A DNA stretch of 64,000 nt from positions 1 through 64,000 of the forward strand of contig JACMQL010000006.1 in NCBI GenBank assembly GCA_014377015.1, in the 5' to 3' direction. This document shows positions 7,928 through 16,458 of the stretch, in pieces (within the stretch, counting starts at the first letter, position 1; each line of letters opens with the position of its first letter). Below the pieces are notes generated by a model, which made no database searches, was not told the DNA's origin, and saw nothing but the letters and a program-made list of their open reading frames with translations. The position numbers and the translations under genes are program-made. Source of the DNA: Actinomycetota bacterium (GTDB lineage Bacteria > Actinomycetota > Actinomycetes > Nanopelagicales > Nanopelagicaceae).

Positions 7928-8935
7928 ATGCTGCGCAAGGTCTGGATCATCACTGTCGTCCTCGCCCTCGGCGTCGGACTCGGGATTCAGAGTTACTCGG
8001 CGAGCGCAGCACCTCGCTTTAAGAGCATGTGCCCCACCTCTAATTTTCCAGATTTATCACAATCTGTCGGCGCCGGGACGGGGTACGACAAACCATACCT
8101 TTCTATTGCTTGCACAGCATCAGAAGTAATCATCACCTCAAATGGAATGACGAGTTTTCCTTTCGTAAAGATGACGCCAAACTCTTTGAAAGAACAAGAG
8201 TGGGTATGGCGAATTCCCCTTTCACCAAAGATCGCGGAGAAATCCAGGAGCATCAGGAATGTATTGGGCACGCTGGGCTTCACCGTAAGTGGCGTGCCGA
8301 TTTACGGGCCAACCGAGGGGCCTTCCCCGGCCTCGGAGGCATACGGTGATCCGGTCTACAACAAAGTCCTGGATGCTTGTGGCGGACATACTGGTCCTGC
8401 GAGTGAATACCACCATCACGCGATTTCCCTGACTTTGGCGTGCAATCTCGCTCAGCAAGTGGTGCTCGGATATGCCCTAGATGGTTTCCCGATCTATAGC
8501 AACATCGGTTGCCTCGATAAGGCGTGCACGCAGACCGTGAAACTCACATCTGGCTATACCCAAATCGGTGATCCAAAGTCATATTCGTGGAACGCATATG
8601 TTTACGTGAATTCAAATAAGAATTCAGTGTTGGATGAATGCAACGGACGCATCCAGCCAAACGGGACCTACGGGTATCACGTCACTTCGACTTTCCCGTA
8701 CATCATCGGGTGCTACAAAGGCACGCCAACAAAGCAGATAGGTCGCGCCGGAGCAGCAATGGCGCCCATGAATCCTCCCAAGCGAGTTGAAAGTACCGAA
8801 AAGCCTGAGACAAAAGATTCAAGTGATGATTCCAATGACAGCAAGAGCAGCCCTACCCCATCAAAGTCAGCTACTCCAAAACCACTTATCAAATTATTTC
8901 CGTCACCGAGCCCATCGACAAGTCCGAAGAGTTAG
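7928..8935 (+). CDS. Secreted YHYH-domain protein with Ser/Pro-rich tail
   Basis: From ATG 7928 the protein is 335 residues. It starts with a clear signal peptide (MLRK, then a hydrophobic stretch, then a cut near YSASAA). The body is a YHYH domain with SGVPIYGP (about 121-128), DACGGHTGPASEYHHHA (about 149-165), GYALDGFPIYS (about 179-189) and YGYHVTSTFPYIIGCY (about 247-262). Paired cysteines in this extracellular domain probably form disulphides. The last 50-60 residues are low complexity, rich in Ser, Pro, Thr and Lys, like a linker or wall-spanning tail. The function of YHYH proteins is not established; His and Cys content suggests metal binding. A TTG start at 7889 is possible but would bury the signal peptide. 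Confidence 0.85.
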   Translation: MLRKVWIITVVLALGVGLGIQSYSASAAPRFKSMCPTSNFPDLSQSVGAGTGYDKPYLSIACTASEVIITSNGMTSFPFVKMTPNSLKEQEWVWRIPLSPKIAEKSRSIRNVLGTLGFTVSGVPIYGPTEGPSPASEAYGDPVYNKVLDACGGHTGPASEYHHHAISLTLACNLAQQVVLGYALDGFPIYSNIGCLDKACTQTVKLTSGYTQIGDPKSYSWNAYVYVNSNKNSVLDECNGRIQPNGTYGYHVTSTFPYIIGCYKGTPTKQIGRAGAAMAPMNPPKRVESTEKPETKDSSDDSNDSKSSPTPSKSATPKPLIKLFPSPSPSTSPKS

Positions 8936-8942
8936 TTTCGTT

Positions 8943-9686
8943 TTAAAGTTCTACGACTTTCGTGGTGAGAGTTTCCCGATCCACAACGAGCATGTGATGG
9001 TTTGGTAAATCCTGCCAGCCGTATTGTGGCCAGCCCGTGGATGCAACCACGACTCCCTCGTCACTTACCCGATACTTGAGCTCATAATAATCGGGTCCGC
9101 CAAATGAAGGTCTGCGATCAGCATGGAATTCGGCGATCGCAATATAGGTCGTCTCATTCATGATCATGGCATTAATGCTCGAATAATCACCGTTCTCCTT
9201 GAGCATCTTTACCGCTGCAGTTACCCCTGCTTCGAATCCGTTGTAGTCATCAATCTGCGAGAGGATGAAGTAGAAGTAGCGCTCACTGTCCGTGTCGCCT
9301 TGGATCTGCGCCGTGTATTTAGGTGCGATGTATGGGTCAAGAAAAGTTGCCGGCTCGATGGAGCCATTATGGATGAAGGTGTAGCCCTGATAAACGAAAG
9401 GGTGGGCATTGTTTTCACTCACCGGCAGGCCAATTGTTGCCCAACGCAAATGAAGGAGTCCACCATCGGTATTTGCGTTTGCGATGGCTACATCAAATGC
9501 CTTACTCGACTGCGCGATCTCGGCAGCTCGGTCTAGGTGGGCAGTTGCTTCGTCATGCTCGATCGTTGAGACACCCCAACCATCGCAATGGATGGATGAA
9601 AGCGCGACAAAATCGACAAATCCCGCACCGGCCATCTGCGGAAATGTGGATTTTTCACGCGACACGAACCCCATCAACCTACACAT
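8943..9686 (-). CDS. Class II glutamine amidotransferase (EgtC/YafJ-like Ntn hydrolase)
   Basis: An Ntn-type glutaminase domain of 247 residues. The frame is open to 9860, but the family requires Met-Cys at the start, and ATG 9686 gives MCRLMGFVSR with Cys2 as the nucleophile after Met removal; GGAG lies upstream. Other landmarks are HCDGWGVST (about 34-42), LLHLRWATIGLPVSENNAHP (about 77-96) and FIHNGSIEP (about 103-111), all substrate-site segments of the class. EgtC of this family hydrolyses a gamma-glutamyl bond in ergothioneine synthesis. No ergothioneine genes are here. Instead it is divergent from a permease/gamma-glutamyl-ligase operon, so it may remove glutamate from that pathway's intermediate; this is inference. 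Confidence 0.85.
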   Translation of the reverse strand: MCRLMGFVSREKSTFPQMAGAGFVDFVALSSIHCDGWGVSTIEHDEATAHLDRAAEIAQSSKAFDVAIANANTDGGLLHLRWATIGLPVSENNAHPFVYQGYTFIHNGSIEPATFLDPYIAPKYTAQIQGDTDSERYFYFILSQIDDYNGFEAGVTAAVKMLKENGDYSSINAMIMNETTYIAIAEFHADRRPSFGGPDYYELKYRVSDEGVVVASTGWPQYGWQDLPNHHMLVVDRETLTTKVVEL

Positions 9687-9764
9687 TTGTGAGGAAACTC
9701 CTTCCCAAGAGAGCACACTGTGACGTGCAAAGGCTACCTCGGTGCCCCTCGCCGAACCACCATA

Positions 9765-9791
9765 TACGTAAGACCTCTTCAGTCTTACGTA
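9765..9791. promoter_or_regulatory. Inverted repeat, candidate operator of the amine operon
   Basis: TACGTAAGAC (9765-9774) and GTCTTACGTA (9782-9791) are perfect mirrors across a seven-base spacer. They sit in the divergent region, ending 19 bases before the TTG start of the permease gene and about 80 bases before the amidotransferase start. A further TACGT-like copy follows at 9786-9798. The position fits an operator that could control both directions; the bound regulator is not in the local cluster. Confidence 0.5.
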
Positions 9792-9810
9792 AAACGTATC
9801 GGAGGAAATC

Positions 9811-11358
9811 TTGTCCAACAGAACAGATGACGAGCGGCGCTTAGCAGAGCTCGGATACAAACAGGAACTTCACCGAAGTTGGAGCGGCTTTTCCAACTTC
9901 GCCATCTCCTTCTCCATAATCTCCATCCTTGCGGGTTGCTTTACAACTTTTGCGCAAGCGTGGAATAACGGCGGACCGGTTGCGATTTCGATCGGGTGGC
10001 CCTTAATTTCTGCCTTCATCCTCGTTATCGGTTTTTGTATGTCAGAACTCGCGTCTGCATATCCGACATCAGGTGGTATCTACTGGTGGGCTTCTAAATT
10101 AGGCGGAGCTAAAGCTGGGTTCTTTACCGGTTGGCTCAACCTCATTGGTTTGCTAGCAGTAACAGCTTCAGTTGGATACGGCGCGGCATCATTCCTAAAT
10201 ATTTTGCTTGGAACGATCTCACCATCGTATGCCACAGATTTCATGAGCGGTGATTACCTAAAGCAGCAATTTGCTCTCTTCGTACTGCTTATGATTTTCG
10301 TAACCATCATCAATATTTTCGGCGGACATTTGCTTGCCCTCATTAATAATGTCTCGGTGTGGTGGCACGTATTTGGCGCAGCTATCGTCGTTGGTATTTT
10401 GGTATTCGCAACCGACAACCATCAAAGTCTAAGTTGGATGTACACGACTCAAATTAACAACTCTGGTTTCTCACAAGGGTCCTACTGGTTCTATGTACTT
10501 CCCCTCGGCTTCCTGCTGACGCAGTACACGATCACGGGCTTTGACGCATCTGCCCACCTTTCCGAGGAAACGCATGGCGCACACATGTCAGCGGCTAAGG
10601 GAATCTGGCAGTCGATTTTCTATTCGGCAATTGGCGGATACATCTTGTTGATGGCATTCCTCTATGTCGCATCTAATACCGATTACATAAACTCATTTGA
10701 TCCTAAGGTCAATCCATACGGTGGCGGATCCATTTTCGCCGTCTTGGTACAAGCCCTCGGAACCGGCACAAACTTTAAGTTGGTCATGATCATCACAACA
10801 GCTGGCCAGGTATTTTGCCTAGCTGCGTGCCTCACCTCATGTTCACGCATGATGTATGCGTTCTCGCGTGATGGAGCTGTACCCGGAGGCAACATCTGGA
10901 AGAAAGTTAATAAGCACCGCGTTCCACTCAACGCTGTTCTTGTTTCCTCAGTCATCGGCGTGATCATCACATTGCCAGCCCTTTACAAGAGTCCGTCCGG
11001 CGCACCTACCGCTTTTTATGCAGTGGTATCAGTGGCGGTTATCGGCCTTTACCTAGCGTTCATGATTCCAATTTACTTGCGTTGGAAGATGGGCGATAAG
11101 TTCCAAGGTGGCGAATGGACACTTGGCAAGAAGTACAAGTGGATGAGTCCACTGGCATTCATTGAGATTGCAATTATCTCAATTTACTTTATTGCACCAT
11201 TCTCACCAGCTGGCATCCCAGGAAATAAGGACTTCACTTGGACTGCAGTGAACTACGCACCAATTCTGGCTGGCGGTTCGCTACTGGTCATTTGGATATG
11301 GTGGGAACTCTCCGTAAAGAAATGGTTTAAAGGACCGGTTCGCACTATCGATCAATAA
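9811..11358 (+). CDS. APC-superfamily amino acid/amine permease
   Basis: A 515-residue membrane transporter with about 12-14 hydrophobic segments. The N-terminal helix segment contains FSNFAISFSIISILAGC and the loop SAYPTSGGIYWWASKLGG (about 87-104), which is typical of GABA/putrescine/ethanolamine-type APC carriers; ITGFDASAHLSEET (about 239-252) is the other family signature. Start TTG 9811 is set by a strong GGAGGA just upstream. It is the first gene of a run with a gamma-glutamyl ligase, ALDH and SDR, so the substrate is probably a mono-, di- or polyamine. A terminator-like hairpin separates it from the next gene, so the permease may be made in excess. Confidence 0.88.
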   Translation: MSNRTDDERRLAELGYKQELHRSWSGFSNFAISFSIISILAGCFTTFAQAWNNGGPVAISIGWPLISAFILVIGFCMSELASAYPTSGGIYWWASKLGGAKAGFFTGWLNLIGLLAVTASVGYGAASFLNILLGTISPSYATDFMSGDYLKQQFALFVLLMIFVTIINIFGGHLLALINNVSVWWHVFGAAIVVGILVFATDNHQSLSWMYTTQINNSGFSQGSYWFYVLPLGFLLTQYTITGFDASAHLSEETHGAHMSAAKGIWQSIFYSAIGGYILLMAFLYVASNTDYINSFDPKVNPYGGGSIFAVLVQALGTGTNFKLVMIITTAGQVFCLAACLTSCSRMMYAFSRDGAVPGGNIWKKVNKHRVPLNAVLVSSVIGVIITLPALYKSPSGAPTAFYAVVSVAVIGLYLAFMIPIYLRWKMGDKFQGGEWTLGKKYKWMSPLAFIEIAIISIYFIAPFSPAGIPGNKDFTWTAVNYAPILAGGSLLVIWIWWELSVKKWFKGPVRTIDQ

Positions 11359-11373
11359 GACGTTGAATAAAGA

Positions 11374-11412
11374 ACCCCGTCGCGTAAATATGCGGCGGGG
11401 TACTTTATTTCT
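11374..11412 (+). terminator. Rho-independent terminator-like hairpin after the permease gene
   Basis: ACCCCGTCGC (11374-11383) pairs with GCGGCGGGGT (11392-11401), with one G-T wobble and an eight-base loop, followed by the T-rich ACTTTATTTCTT. It sits between permease and ligase genes of the same direction, so it should cut or reduce read-through, or the ligase gene has its own promoter. Confidence 0.7.
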
Positions 11413-11471
11413 TGTATGTGCAACAGTGGCGGGTCTTTGCTAAATCAAGGGAAACTGGAATACTCGCCGAC

Positions 11472-12830
11472 ATGAGTTCATTATCAGTAGAAGATTTGCG
11501 TGACGACATAGCGTCAGGGAAAATCGACACCGTAATCGTCGCTATGACGGATATGCAGGGCCGCCTCGTCGGCAAGAGAATTCACGGTCAATACTTTCTC
11601 GATGACACACTGCATCACGGCACCGAAGGCTGTAATTATCTATTAGCTGTCGACATGGACATGAACACGGTGCCGGGCTATGAAATGTCTTCGTGGGAGC
11701 GCGGATATAGCGATTTCGTGATGGCCCCAGACATGAGCACATTGCGGCGCGTTCCTTGGCAAGAAGGGGCAGCGCTGGTGCTTGCCGATGTTGCGTGGCT
11801 TGATGGGAAAGATGTGGTCGCTTCACCTCGACAGATTTTACGCAAACAAGTTGCTGCTCTTGCAGATGCCGGAATGAAGGCCATGGTCGGCACCGAACTT
11901 GAATTCGTAGTCTTCGCCAACTCTTATGAAGATGCATGGAATCGTCATTACATAGACCTCACACCTGTGAATCAATACAACGTTGATTACTCGATACTCG
12001 GCGGATCGCGGATCGAGCCTTTGCTTCGATCAATCCGCCTTGGTATGTCAGGGGCCGGTATGGTTGTTGAATCCGTGAAAGGCGAGTGCAACTTTGGTCA
12101 GCATGAGATCGCTTTCCGCTTTTCCGATGCGCTGAGCAATTGCGACAACCATGTGATCTATAAGAACGGCGCCAAAGAAATTGCGGCGGCTGCCGGATAC
12201 GCCCTCACCTTTATGGCGAAACCCAATGAGAAAGAAGGCAACTCCTCGCACATCCACTGTTCTTTCCGCGGTCTTGATGACTCAATGATCATGACGGATG
12301 AGGCTGATAAGGAGCATGGTCTTAGTGATGTCGGCCGCTCTTTCATCGCGGGCCAGATAGCTCACTTGCGCGAACTTTCCTTGCTGTTTGCACCGAATAT
12401 CAACTCATACAAACGCTATGTACCAGGATCATTTGCTCCGACGGCAATCCGCTGGGGTCGTGACAACCGCACCTGCGCGCTGCGCCTGGTGGGTCGTGGA
12501 AGCGGATTGCGCCTTGAAAATCGCGTGCCAGGAGGTGACGTCAATCCCTACCTTGCGGTCGCCGGAATCATTGCTGCCGGACTCGATGGCATCAAAAATA
12601 AGATGGAACTTGAACCGGCTTTCGAAGGCAATGCTTATGCCTCCGATTCGCAACGCGTGACGCCACGCATGCTGGAAGCCCAGACTCTGTGGTCGCAAAG
12701 CACCTGGGTCAAGGAAACATTCGGGTCGGAAGTACAGGCGCACTATGCCAACATGGCCGAGATCGAACTTTCCGCATATGGGCGAGCAGTCACTAACTGG
12801 GAGCAATTCCGAAACTTCGAAAGGTCCTAA
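11472..12830 (+). CDS. Glutamine synthetase-family gamma-glutamyl-amine ligase (GlnA4-like)
   Basis: From ATG 11472 the protein is 452 residues, the size of GSI-type subunits. The N-terminal beta-grasp part has [15 protein letters not shown] (about 23-37). The catalytic barrel has [11 protein letters not shown] (about 138-148), [15 protein letters not shown] (about 202-216), SHIHCSF (about 260-266) and [20 protein letters not shown] (about 307-326), so the Glu, His and Arg residues of the active site are kept. Sequence style and neighbours (ALDH, SDR, permease) match actinobacterial paralogues that glutamylate amines rather than make glutamine, such as the ethanolamine or polyamine enzymes GlnA4 and GlnA3. 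It could still be a true but atypical GS; context argues against that. Confidence 0.82.
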   Translation: MSSLSVEDLRDDIASGKIDTVIVAMTDMQGRLVGKRIHGQYFLDDTLHHGTEGCNYLLAVDMDMNTVPGYEMSSWERGYSDFVMAPDMSTLRRVPWQEGAALVLADVAWLDGKDVVASPRQILRKQVAALADAGMKAMVGTELEFVVFANSYEDAWNRHYIDLTPVNQYNVDYSILGGSRIEPLLRSIRLGMSGAGMVVESVKGECNFGQHEIAFRFSDALSNCDNHVIYKNGAKEIAAAAGYALTFMAKPNEKEGNSSHIHCSFRGLDDSMIMTDEADKEHGLSDVGRSFIAGQIAHLRELSLLFAPNINSYKRYVPGSFAPTAIRWGRDNRTCALRLVGRGSGLRLENRVPGGDVNPYLAVAGIIAAGLDGIKNKMELEPAFEGNAYASDSQRVTPRMLEAQTLWSQSTWVKETFGSEVQAHYANMAEIELSAYGRAVTNWEQFRNFERS

Positions 12831-12834
12831 TTCT

Positions 12835-14190
12835 GTGGCAATGCATGAGGTTATAAATCCAGCAACTGAAAAACTCGTCACAACTATTGAGCACCTTGAC
12901 CTCGAAGGTGCCGATGCGGTGATTGCCAAAGCTGCTAAAGCCTTTGAAACATGGCGTCATGTTGCACCAGGTGACCGCGGGAAAATGCTGCGCAAATTTG
13001 CCGAAGTTGTAGCTGCGCATAAAGAAGAACTCGCCCAACTTGAGATCGCTAACTCCGGCCACACTCGCGGCAATGCACTCTGGGAAGTAGACAACGTAGT
13101 CAATGTTTTAACTTACTACTCGGCGGCGCCTGAGCGACTCTTTGGTCGCCAAATTCCAGTGCCAGGTGGCATAAATGTCACTTTCAAAGAACCACTTGGC
13201 GTAGTTGGCGTGATCGTTCCGTGGAACTTTCCGATGCCGATTGCTAGTTGGGGATTTGCCCCAGCCCTAGCTGCCGGCAACACCGTCGTTCTTAAACCTG
13301 CGGAATACACGCCACTAACAGCGATGAAACTTGGTGAGCTGGCACTCCTTGCCGGAATTCCGGAAGGCGTATTCAATGTCTTGCCCGGCAAAGGCAGCAT
13401 CGTCGGAGCGCGTTTTGTCAGCCATCCTGCAGTACGCAAAATCGTCTTTACGGGCTCTACCGAGGTTGGTAAATCGATCATGGCCGGCTGCGCAGATCAA
13501 GTAAAACGCGTAACCCTTGAACTCGGTGGCAAAAGCTCCAACATCATCTTCGCCGATGCCGATGTAGCCAAAGCGGCGGCAAGTGCGCCGGGTTCAGTCT
13601 TTGATAATGCTGGACAAGATTGCTGCGCGCGCTCGCGAATACTCGTTGAGAGAAGCGCTTTCGATACGTTCATGGAGCACTTCGAGGTGGCGGTGAAGAA
13701 ATTCCGCGTCGAGGATCCTGCGCTGGCGACAGCTGATATGGGACCGCTTATTTCTCGCAAGCAGTACGACGTGGTCCAGACTTTCTTGGACGAGCCAGTC
13801 GCATTTACCGGCAACGCCCCTAGCGGGGATGGATATTGGATGGCACCAACGGTGCTCTTGCCAAAGAACGCCCAAGCCCGCTCGTGGCGTGAAGAGATCT
13901 TCGGACCCGTGGTTTCAATTCTTACCTTTGAGGGTGAAGCAGATGCCATCGCGATGGCGAACGACAGCGAATACGGATTATCTGGATCCATCTGGACCCG
14001 CGACGTTGGCCGTGCCCTACGTGTGTCTCGCGGCGTGGAGACAGGAAATTTATCGGTCAACTCAAATTCATCAGTACGGTTCTGGACGCCCTTTGGCGGA
14101 TTTAAACAATCTGGACTCGGCCGCGAACTTGGGCCAGATGCCTTGGATTCATTTACCGAAGTAAAGAACGTTTTCATTTCACACGACTAA
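12835..14190 (+). CDS. Aldehyde dehydrogenase of the amine operon (AldC-like)
   Basis: An NAD(P)-dependent aldehyde dehydrogenase of 451 residues from GTG 12835, four bases after the ligase stop, with AAAGG ten bases upstream. Landmarks are [20 protein letters not shown] (about 126-145), GSTEVGKSI in the nucleotide fold, the catalytic Glu in LELGGKSSN (about 225-233), and the catalytic Cys in [11 protein letters not shown] (about 258-268). The late [14 protein letters not shown] (about 420-433) is the usual tail motif. It is a little shorter than the usual 480-500 residues. It would oxidise a gamma-glutamyl-amino aldehyde to the acid. The next gene is an SDR, as around M. tuberculosis glnA4-aldC. 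Confidence 0.88.
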   Translation: MAMHEVINPATEKLVTTIEHLDLEGADAVIAKAAKAFETWRHVAPGDRGKMLRKFAEVVAAHKEELAQLEIANSGHTRGNALWEVDNVVNVLTYYSAAPERLFGRQIPVPGGINVTFKEPLGVVGVIVPWNFPMPIASWGFAPALAAGNTVVLKPAEYTPLTAMKLGELALLAGIPEGVFNVLPGKGSIVGARFVSHPAVRKIVFTGSTEVGKSIMAGCADQVKRVTLELGGKSSNIIFADADVAKAAASAPGSVFDNAGQDCCARSRILVERSAFDTFMEHFEVAVKKFRVEDPALATADMGPLISRKQYDVVQTFLDEPVAFTGNAPSGDGYWMAPTVLLPKNAQARSWREEIFGPVVSILTFEGEADAIAMANDSEYGLSGSIWTRDVGRALRVSRGVETGNLSVNSNSSVRFWTPFGGFKQSGLGRELGPDALDSFTEVKNVFISHD

Positions 14191-14209
14191 GCGCTACGAA
14201 AGGTAAAAC

Positions 14210-14983
14210 ATGTCAGAGAGATTAGCGGGCCGCGTCGCCACCATCACGGGTGCCGCAAGCGGAATCGGTTATGCCACGGCCATTCGACTAGCCAGTGAAG
14301 GTGCGAAAGTTGTTGTCGTGGATATGAATTCGGAGTCGGGCGAGAAAGTTGCCGCGGAAGTTGGAGGCATCTTTGTCAAGGCTGACGTCACCAACACGGT
14401 CGATGTAGAGAATATGTACAAGGTAGCTTTTGATACCTACGGCCGCATTGATATCGCCTTTAACAACGCGGGAATATCACCACCTGATGATGACTCAATT
14501 CTCACCACTGGTCTTGAGGCATGGGATCGTGTTAATCGCGTCAATCTCACCAGCGTCTTTCTTTGCTGTAAGTATGTGATTCCTTATATGCAAAGGGCCG
14601 GCAAAGGTTCAATCATTAATACTGCATCCTTCGTCGCAACCATGGGCGCGGCTACATCACAGATTGCATACACCGCATCCAAAGGCGGCGTGCTTTCGAT
14701 GACTCGCGAGCTCGGTGTGCAATTTGCGCGTGAGGGAATTCGAGTTAACGCGCTCTCCCCCGGACCTGTAAATACTCCGCTCTTGCAAGAGCTTTTTGCT
14801 AAGGACAAAGACCGCGCCGCACGTCGTTTAGTGCATATTCCGATGGGTCGATTTGCTGATGCATCCGAGATTGCCGCCGCAGTGGCTTTCCTTGCCAGCG
14901 ATGATTCATCTTTCATCACCGCGTCAAACTTCTTAGTTGACGGCGGAATCTCGGGTGCCTATGTCACTCCGCTGGATAATTAA
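14210..14983 (+). CDS. Short-chain dehydrogenase/reductase, last gene of the amine operon
   Basis: A classical SDR of 257 residues. The cofactor motif TGAASGIGYA is at about residues 14-23, NNAG at about 86-89, and the catalytic Tyr-x3-Lys in YTASK at about 155-159, after a Ser in the IINTASF strand. The acidic residue in VVVDMNSESG suggests NAD(H). It begins 19 bases after the ALDH stop with GAAAGG upstream and is probably co-transcribed. It may oxidise the alcohol formed from an amino alcohol substrate (for example gamma-glutamyl-ethanolamide) before the ALDH step; that order is inferred. It ends convergent with another SDR gene. Confidence 0.85.
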   Translation: MSERLAGRVATITGAASGIGYATAIRLASEGAKVVVVDMNSESGEKVAAEVGGIFVKADVTNTVDVENMYKVAFDTYGRIDIAFNNAGISPPDDDSILTTGLEAWDRVNRVNLTSVFLCCKYVIPYMQRAGKGSIINTASFVATMGAATSQIAYTASKGGVLSMTRELGVQFAREGIRVNALSPGPVNTPLLQELFAKDKDRAARRLVHIPMGRFADASEIAAAVAFLASDDSSFITASNFLVDGGISGAYVTPLDN

Positions 14984-15010
14984 GGGTAATTCGCGCATCG
15001 CACGATCACT

Positions 15011-15799
15011 TTAACTCCAAATATCGTCCGCACGAATTGACGCATCGGCGCCTCCGTCGATGTAAATCGTCTGACCCGTTGTGTGAGTATTTTCATCGCT
15101 CGTGAGCCAAGCAAGAAGGTAACCGACTTGGCGTGCTTTGAGGTGGTAGTTCAGCGGCATAGGGATAAGGGAATCTAGGGCTACGAGTGATGCTGGATTT
15201 TCCACTAATCGCGCGACCATAGGAGTTTCTACGGTTCCGGGACCAACAGCATTGAGCGCAATTCCCGCTCCAGCCCACTCTGCCTTAACGCATTCACGAC
15301 GCACCCAACGACTGATGGCGCGCTTAGTCGAGTTGTAAATTAAATCCGCCGTCTCGCGACCTTGTGTGACAAGTTTCTGCGCGGATACCAGCGCCGCCTC
15401 CTCGTTACCAGCCAACATTTCCGCAACCAATTCTGGCGAGATTGGCAAAAGTGAAGCCATCGAACTTGTGATCACGACACGCGGCGCAGAACTTTTCTCA
15501 AGTATTGGGCGCAAAAAATGAAGAAACTCGGTAGCCCCGAAGAAATTTACCGACACGGTTTGTGGCTTAGCCCGTAGGGATCCTGCGCAAGCAATTACTC
15601 CATCAATATTTCCTCCACTCAATTCAGTTGCTTCAGTGGCTGCGTTTTTGCGACCTAGTGGTGTACTTAAATCCGCAGAAATATCGACGTCGTGAATATC
15701 AACACCAATAACCTTGGCACCTCGCTCTTTAAGTAGATCCGAAGTGGCTCTTCCAATACCGGATGCGGCTCCGGTGATGACATATGTTCTCTCAAGCAT
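15011..15799 (-). CDS. SDR family oxidoreductase (steroid/terpenoid alcohol dehydrogenase type)
   Basis: A 262-residue SDR from ATG 15799, which has GGGG about eight bases upstream; an upstream ATG at 15811 overlaps the TetR stop as TGATG and is an alternative. It has TGAASGIGRAT (about 8-18), the acidic VDIHDVDISADLSTP strand indicating NAD(H), and the active-site YNSTK (about 164-168). The short Asp-rich segment after strand two resembles 3-alpha-hydroxysteroid and coniferyl-alcohol dehydrogenases. It is translationally coupled to the TetR gene upstream, so that regulator probably controls it as well as the divergent liu operon. Substrate unknown. Confidence 0.82.
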   Translation of the reverse strand: MLERTYVITGAASGIGRATSDLLKERGAKVIGVDIHDVDISADLSTPLGRKNAATEATELSGGNIDGVIACAGSLRAKPQTVSVNFFGATEFLHFLRPILEKSSAPRVVITSSMASLLPISPELVAEMLAGNEEAALVSAQKLVTQGRETADLIYNSTKRAISRWVRRECVKAEWAGAGIALNAVGPGTVETPMVARLVENPASLVALDSLIPMPLNYHLKARQVGYLLAWLTSDENTHTTGQTIYIDGGADASIRADDIWS

Positions 15800-15810
15800 C
15801 CAATTCCCCA

Positions 15811-16359
15811 TCAAGAAAGTAAAGCTCGTTGTGCGAGTCCGCGCATGGTGGCGGCTACTTCATTGCGACGTTGAACCGATCGAATTCGCGGTGTCGAGTT
15901 CAGCAACCCAAAGACTGCATGGGCCATGGTGCGTGCACTCTCCGACGATTCATTGTGTCGAACCCGCTGAATTTGATCAACCCATTGTTCGACATATCGG
16001 CGTTGCAGACGACGAACCTGCCGCGCGTCATCCTCCGCAAGATTACTGAAATCTCTCTCATGAACTCGGATGAGATCGGGGTAGGTAATCGCGAACTCAA
16101 TGTGCTGATTGATGAGGGCGATGAGGGTCTGCTCGGGATCAAGATTTTCCGCAATCACGTGGGTGGCACCCAGCAGAAGGGACTCGCTGACGTTGATGAG
16201 CATTGCCGCGAGCAAGGCACCTTTAGTTCGAAAGTGACGGTAAAGGGCTGGGCCGGTCAGGCCCACGGACTCCCCTAACTCCTCAACTCCTACGCCGTGA
16301 AACCCTTTTTCAGCAAAGAGGGCCGCGCCATTTTCAATGAGCAAGTCACGAGTTCCCAT
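15811..16359 (-). CDS. TetR-family regulator, divergent from the liu operon
   Basis: The 182-residue protein has an N-terminal helix-turn-helix, ALFAEKGFHGVGVEELGESV followed by GLTGPALYRHFRTKGALLAA (about residues 13-52), and a helical ligand domain behind it. It is transcribed away from the methylcrotonyl-CoA carboxylase gene with a 99-base gap, so it probably represses the liu operon and responds to an acyl-CoA of leucine breakdown. It is coupled to the downstream SDR gene by a TGATG stop/start overlap. A quasi-palindrome at 16429-16444 is the likely operator. Confidence 0.88.
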   Translation of the reverse strand: MGTRDLLIENGAALFAEKGFHGVGVEELGESVGLTGPALYRHFRTKGALLAAMLINVSESLLLGATHVIAENLDPEQTLIALINQHIEFAITYPDLIRVHERDFSNLAEDDARQVRRLQRRYVEQWVDQIQRVRHNESSESARTMAHAVFGLLNSTPRIRSVQRRNEVAATMRGLAQRALLS

Positions 16360-16428
16360 ATTTCCTCCACTTCAAAAATACGCCCAGATCTCTTCCAATT
16401 GCTGTCCTCATCCGACTATCCTAACAAT

Positions 16429-16444
16429 GTGAATGATCACTAAC
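16429..16444. promoter_or_regulatory. Quasi-palindrome in the liu promoter, candidate TetR operator
   Basis: GTGAATGA followed directly by TCACTAAC gives half sites that match at six of eight positions when one is inverted. It sits 15 bases before the liuB start codon, between the divergent TetR and liu genes. The hexamer CTAACA occurs at 16421 and again at 16440, flanking it. Confidence 0.4.
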
Positions 16445-16458
16445 ACTAGTGGAGAGCC

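Noticed and set aside
12429-12929. 166-codon open frame opposite the ligase and ALDH genes
   Set aside because: It spans two real genes on the other strand and encodes no recognisable domain.
13497-14177. 226-codon open frame opposite the aldehyde dehydrogenase gene
   Set aside because: It is fully antisense to a gene with catalytic motifs, and its Ser/Pro-rich product resembles no family.
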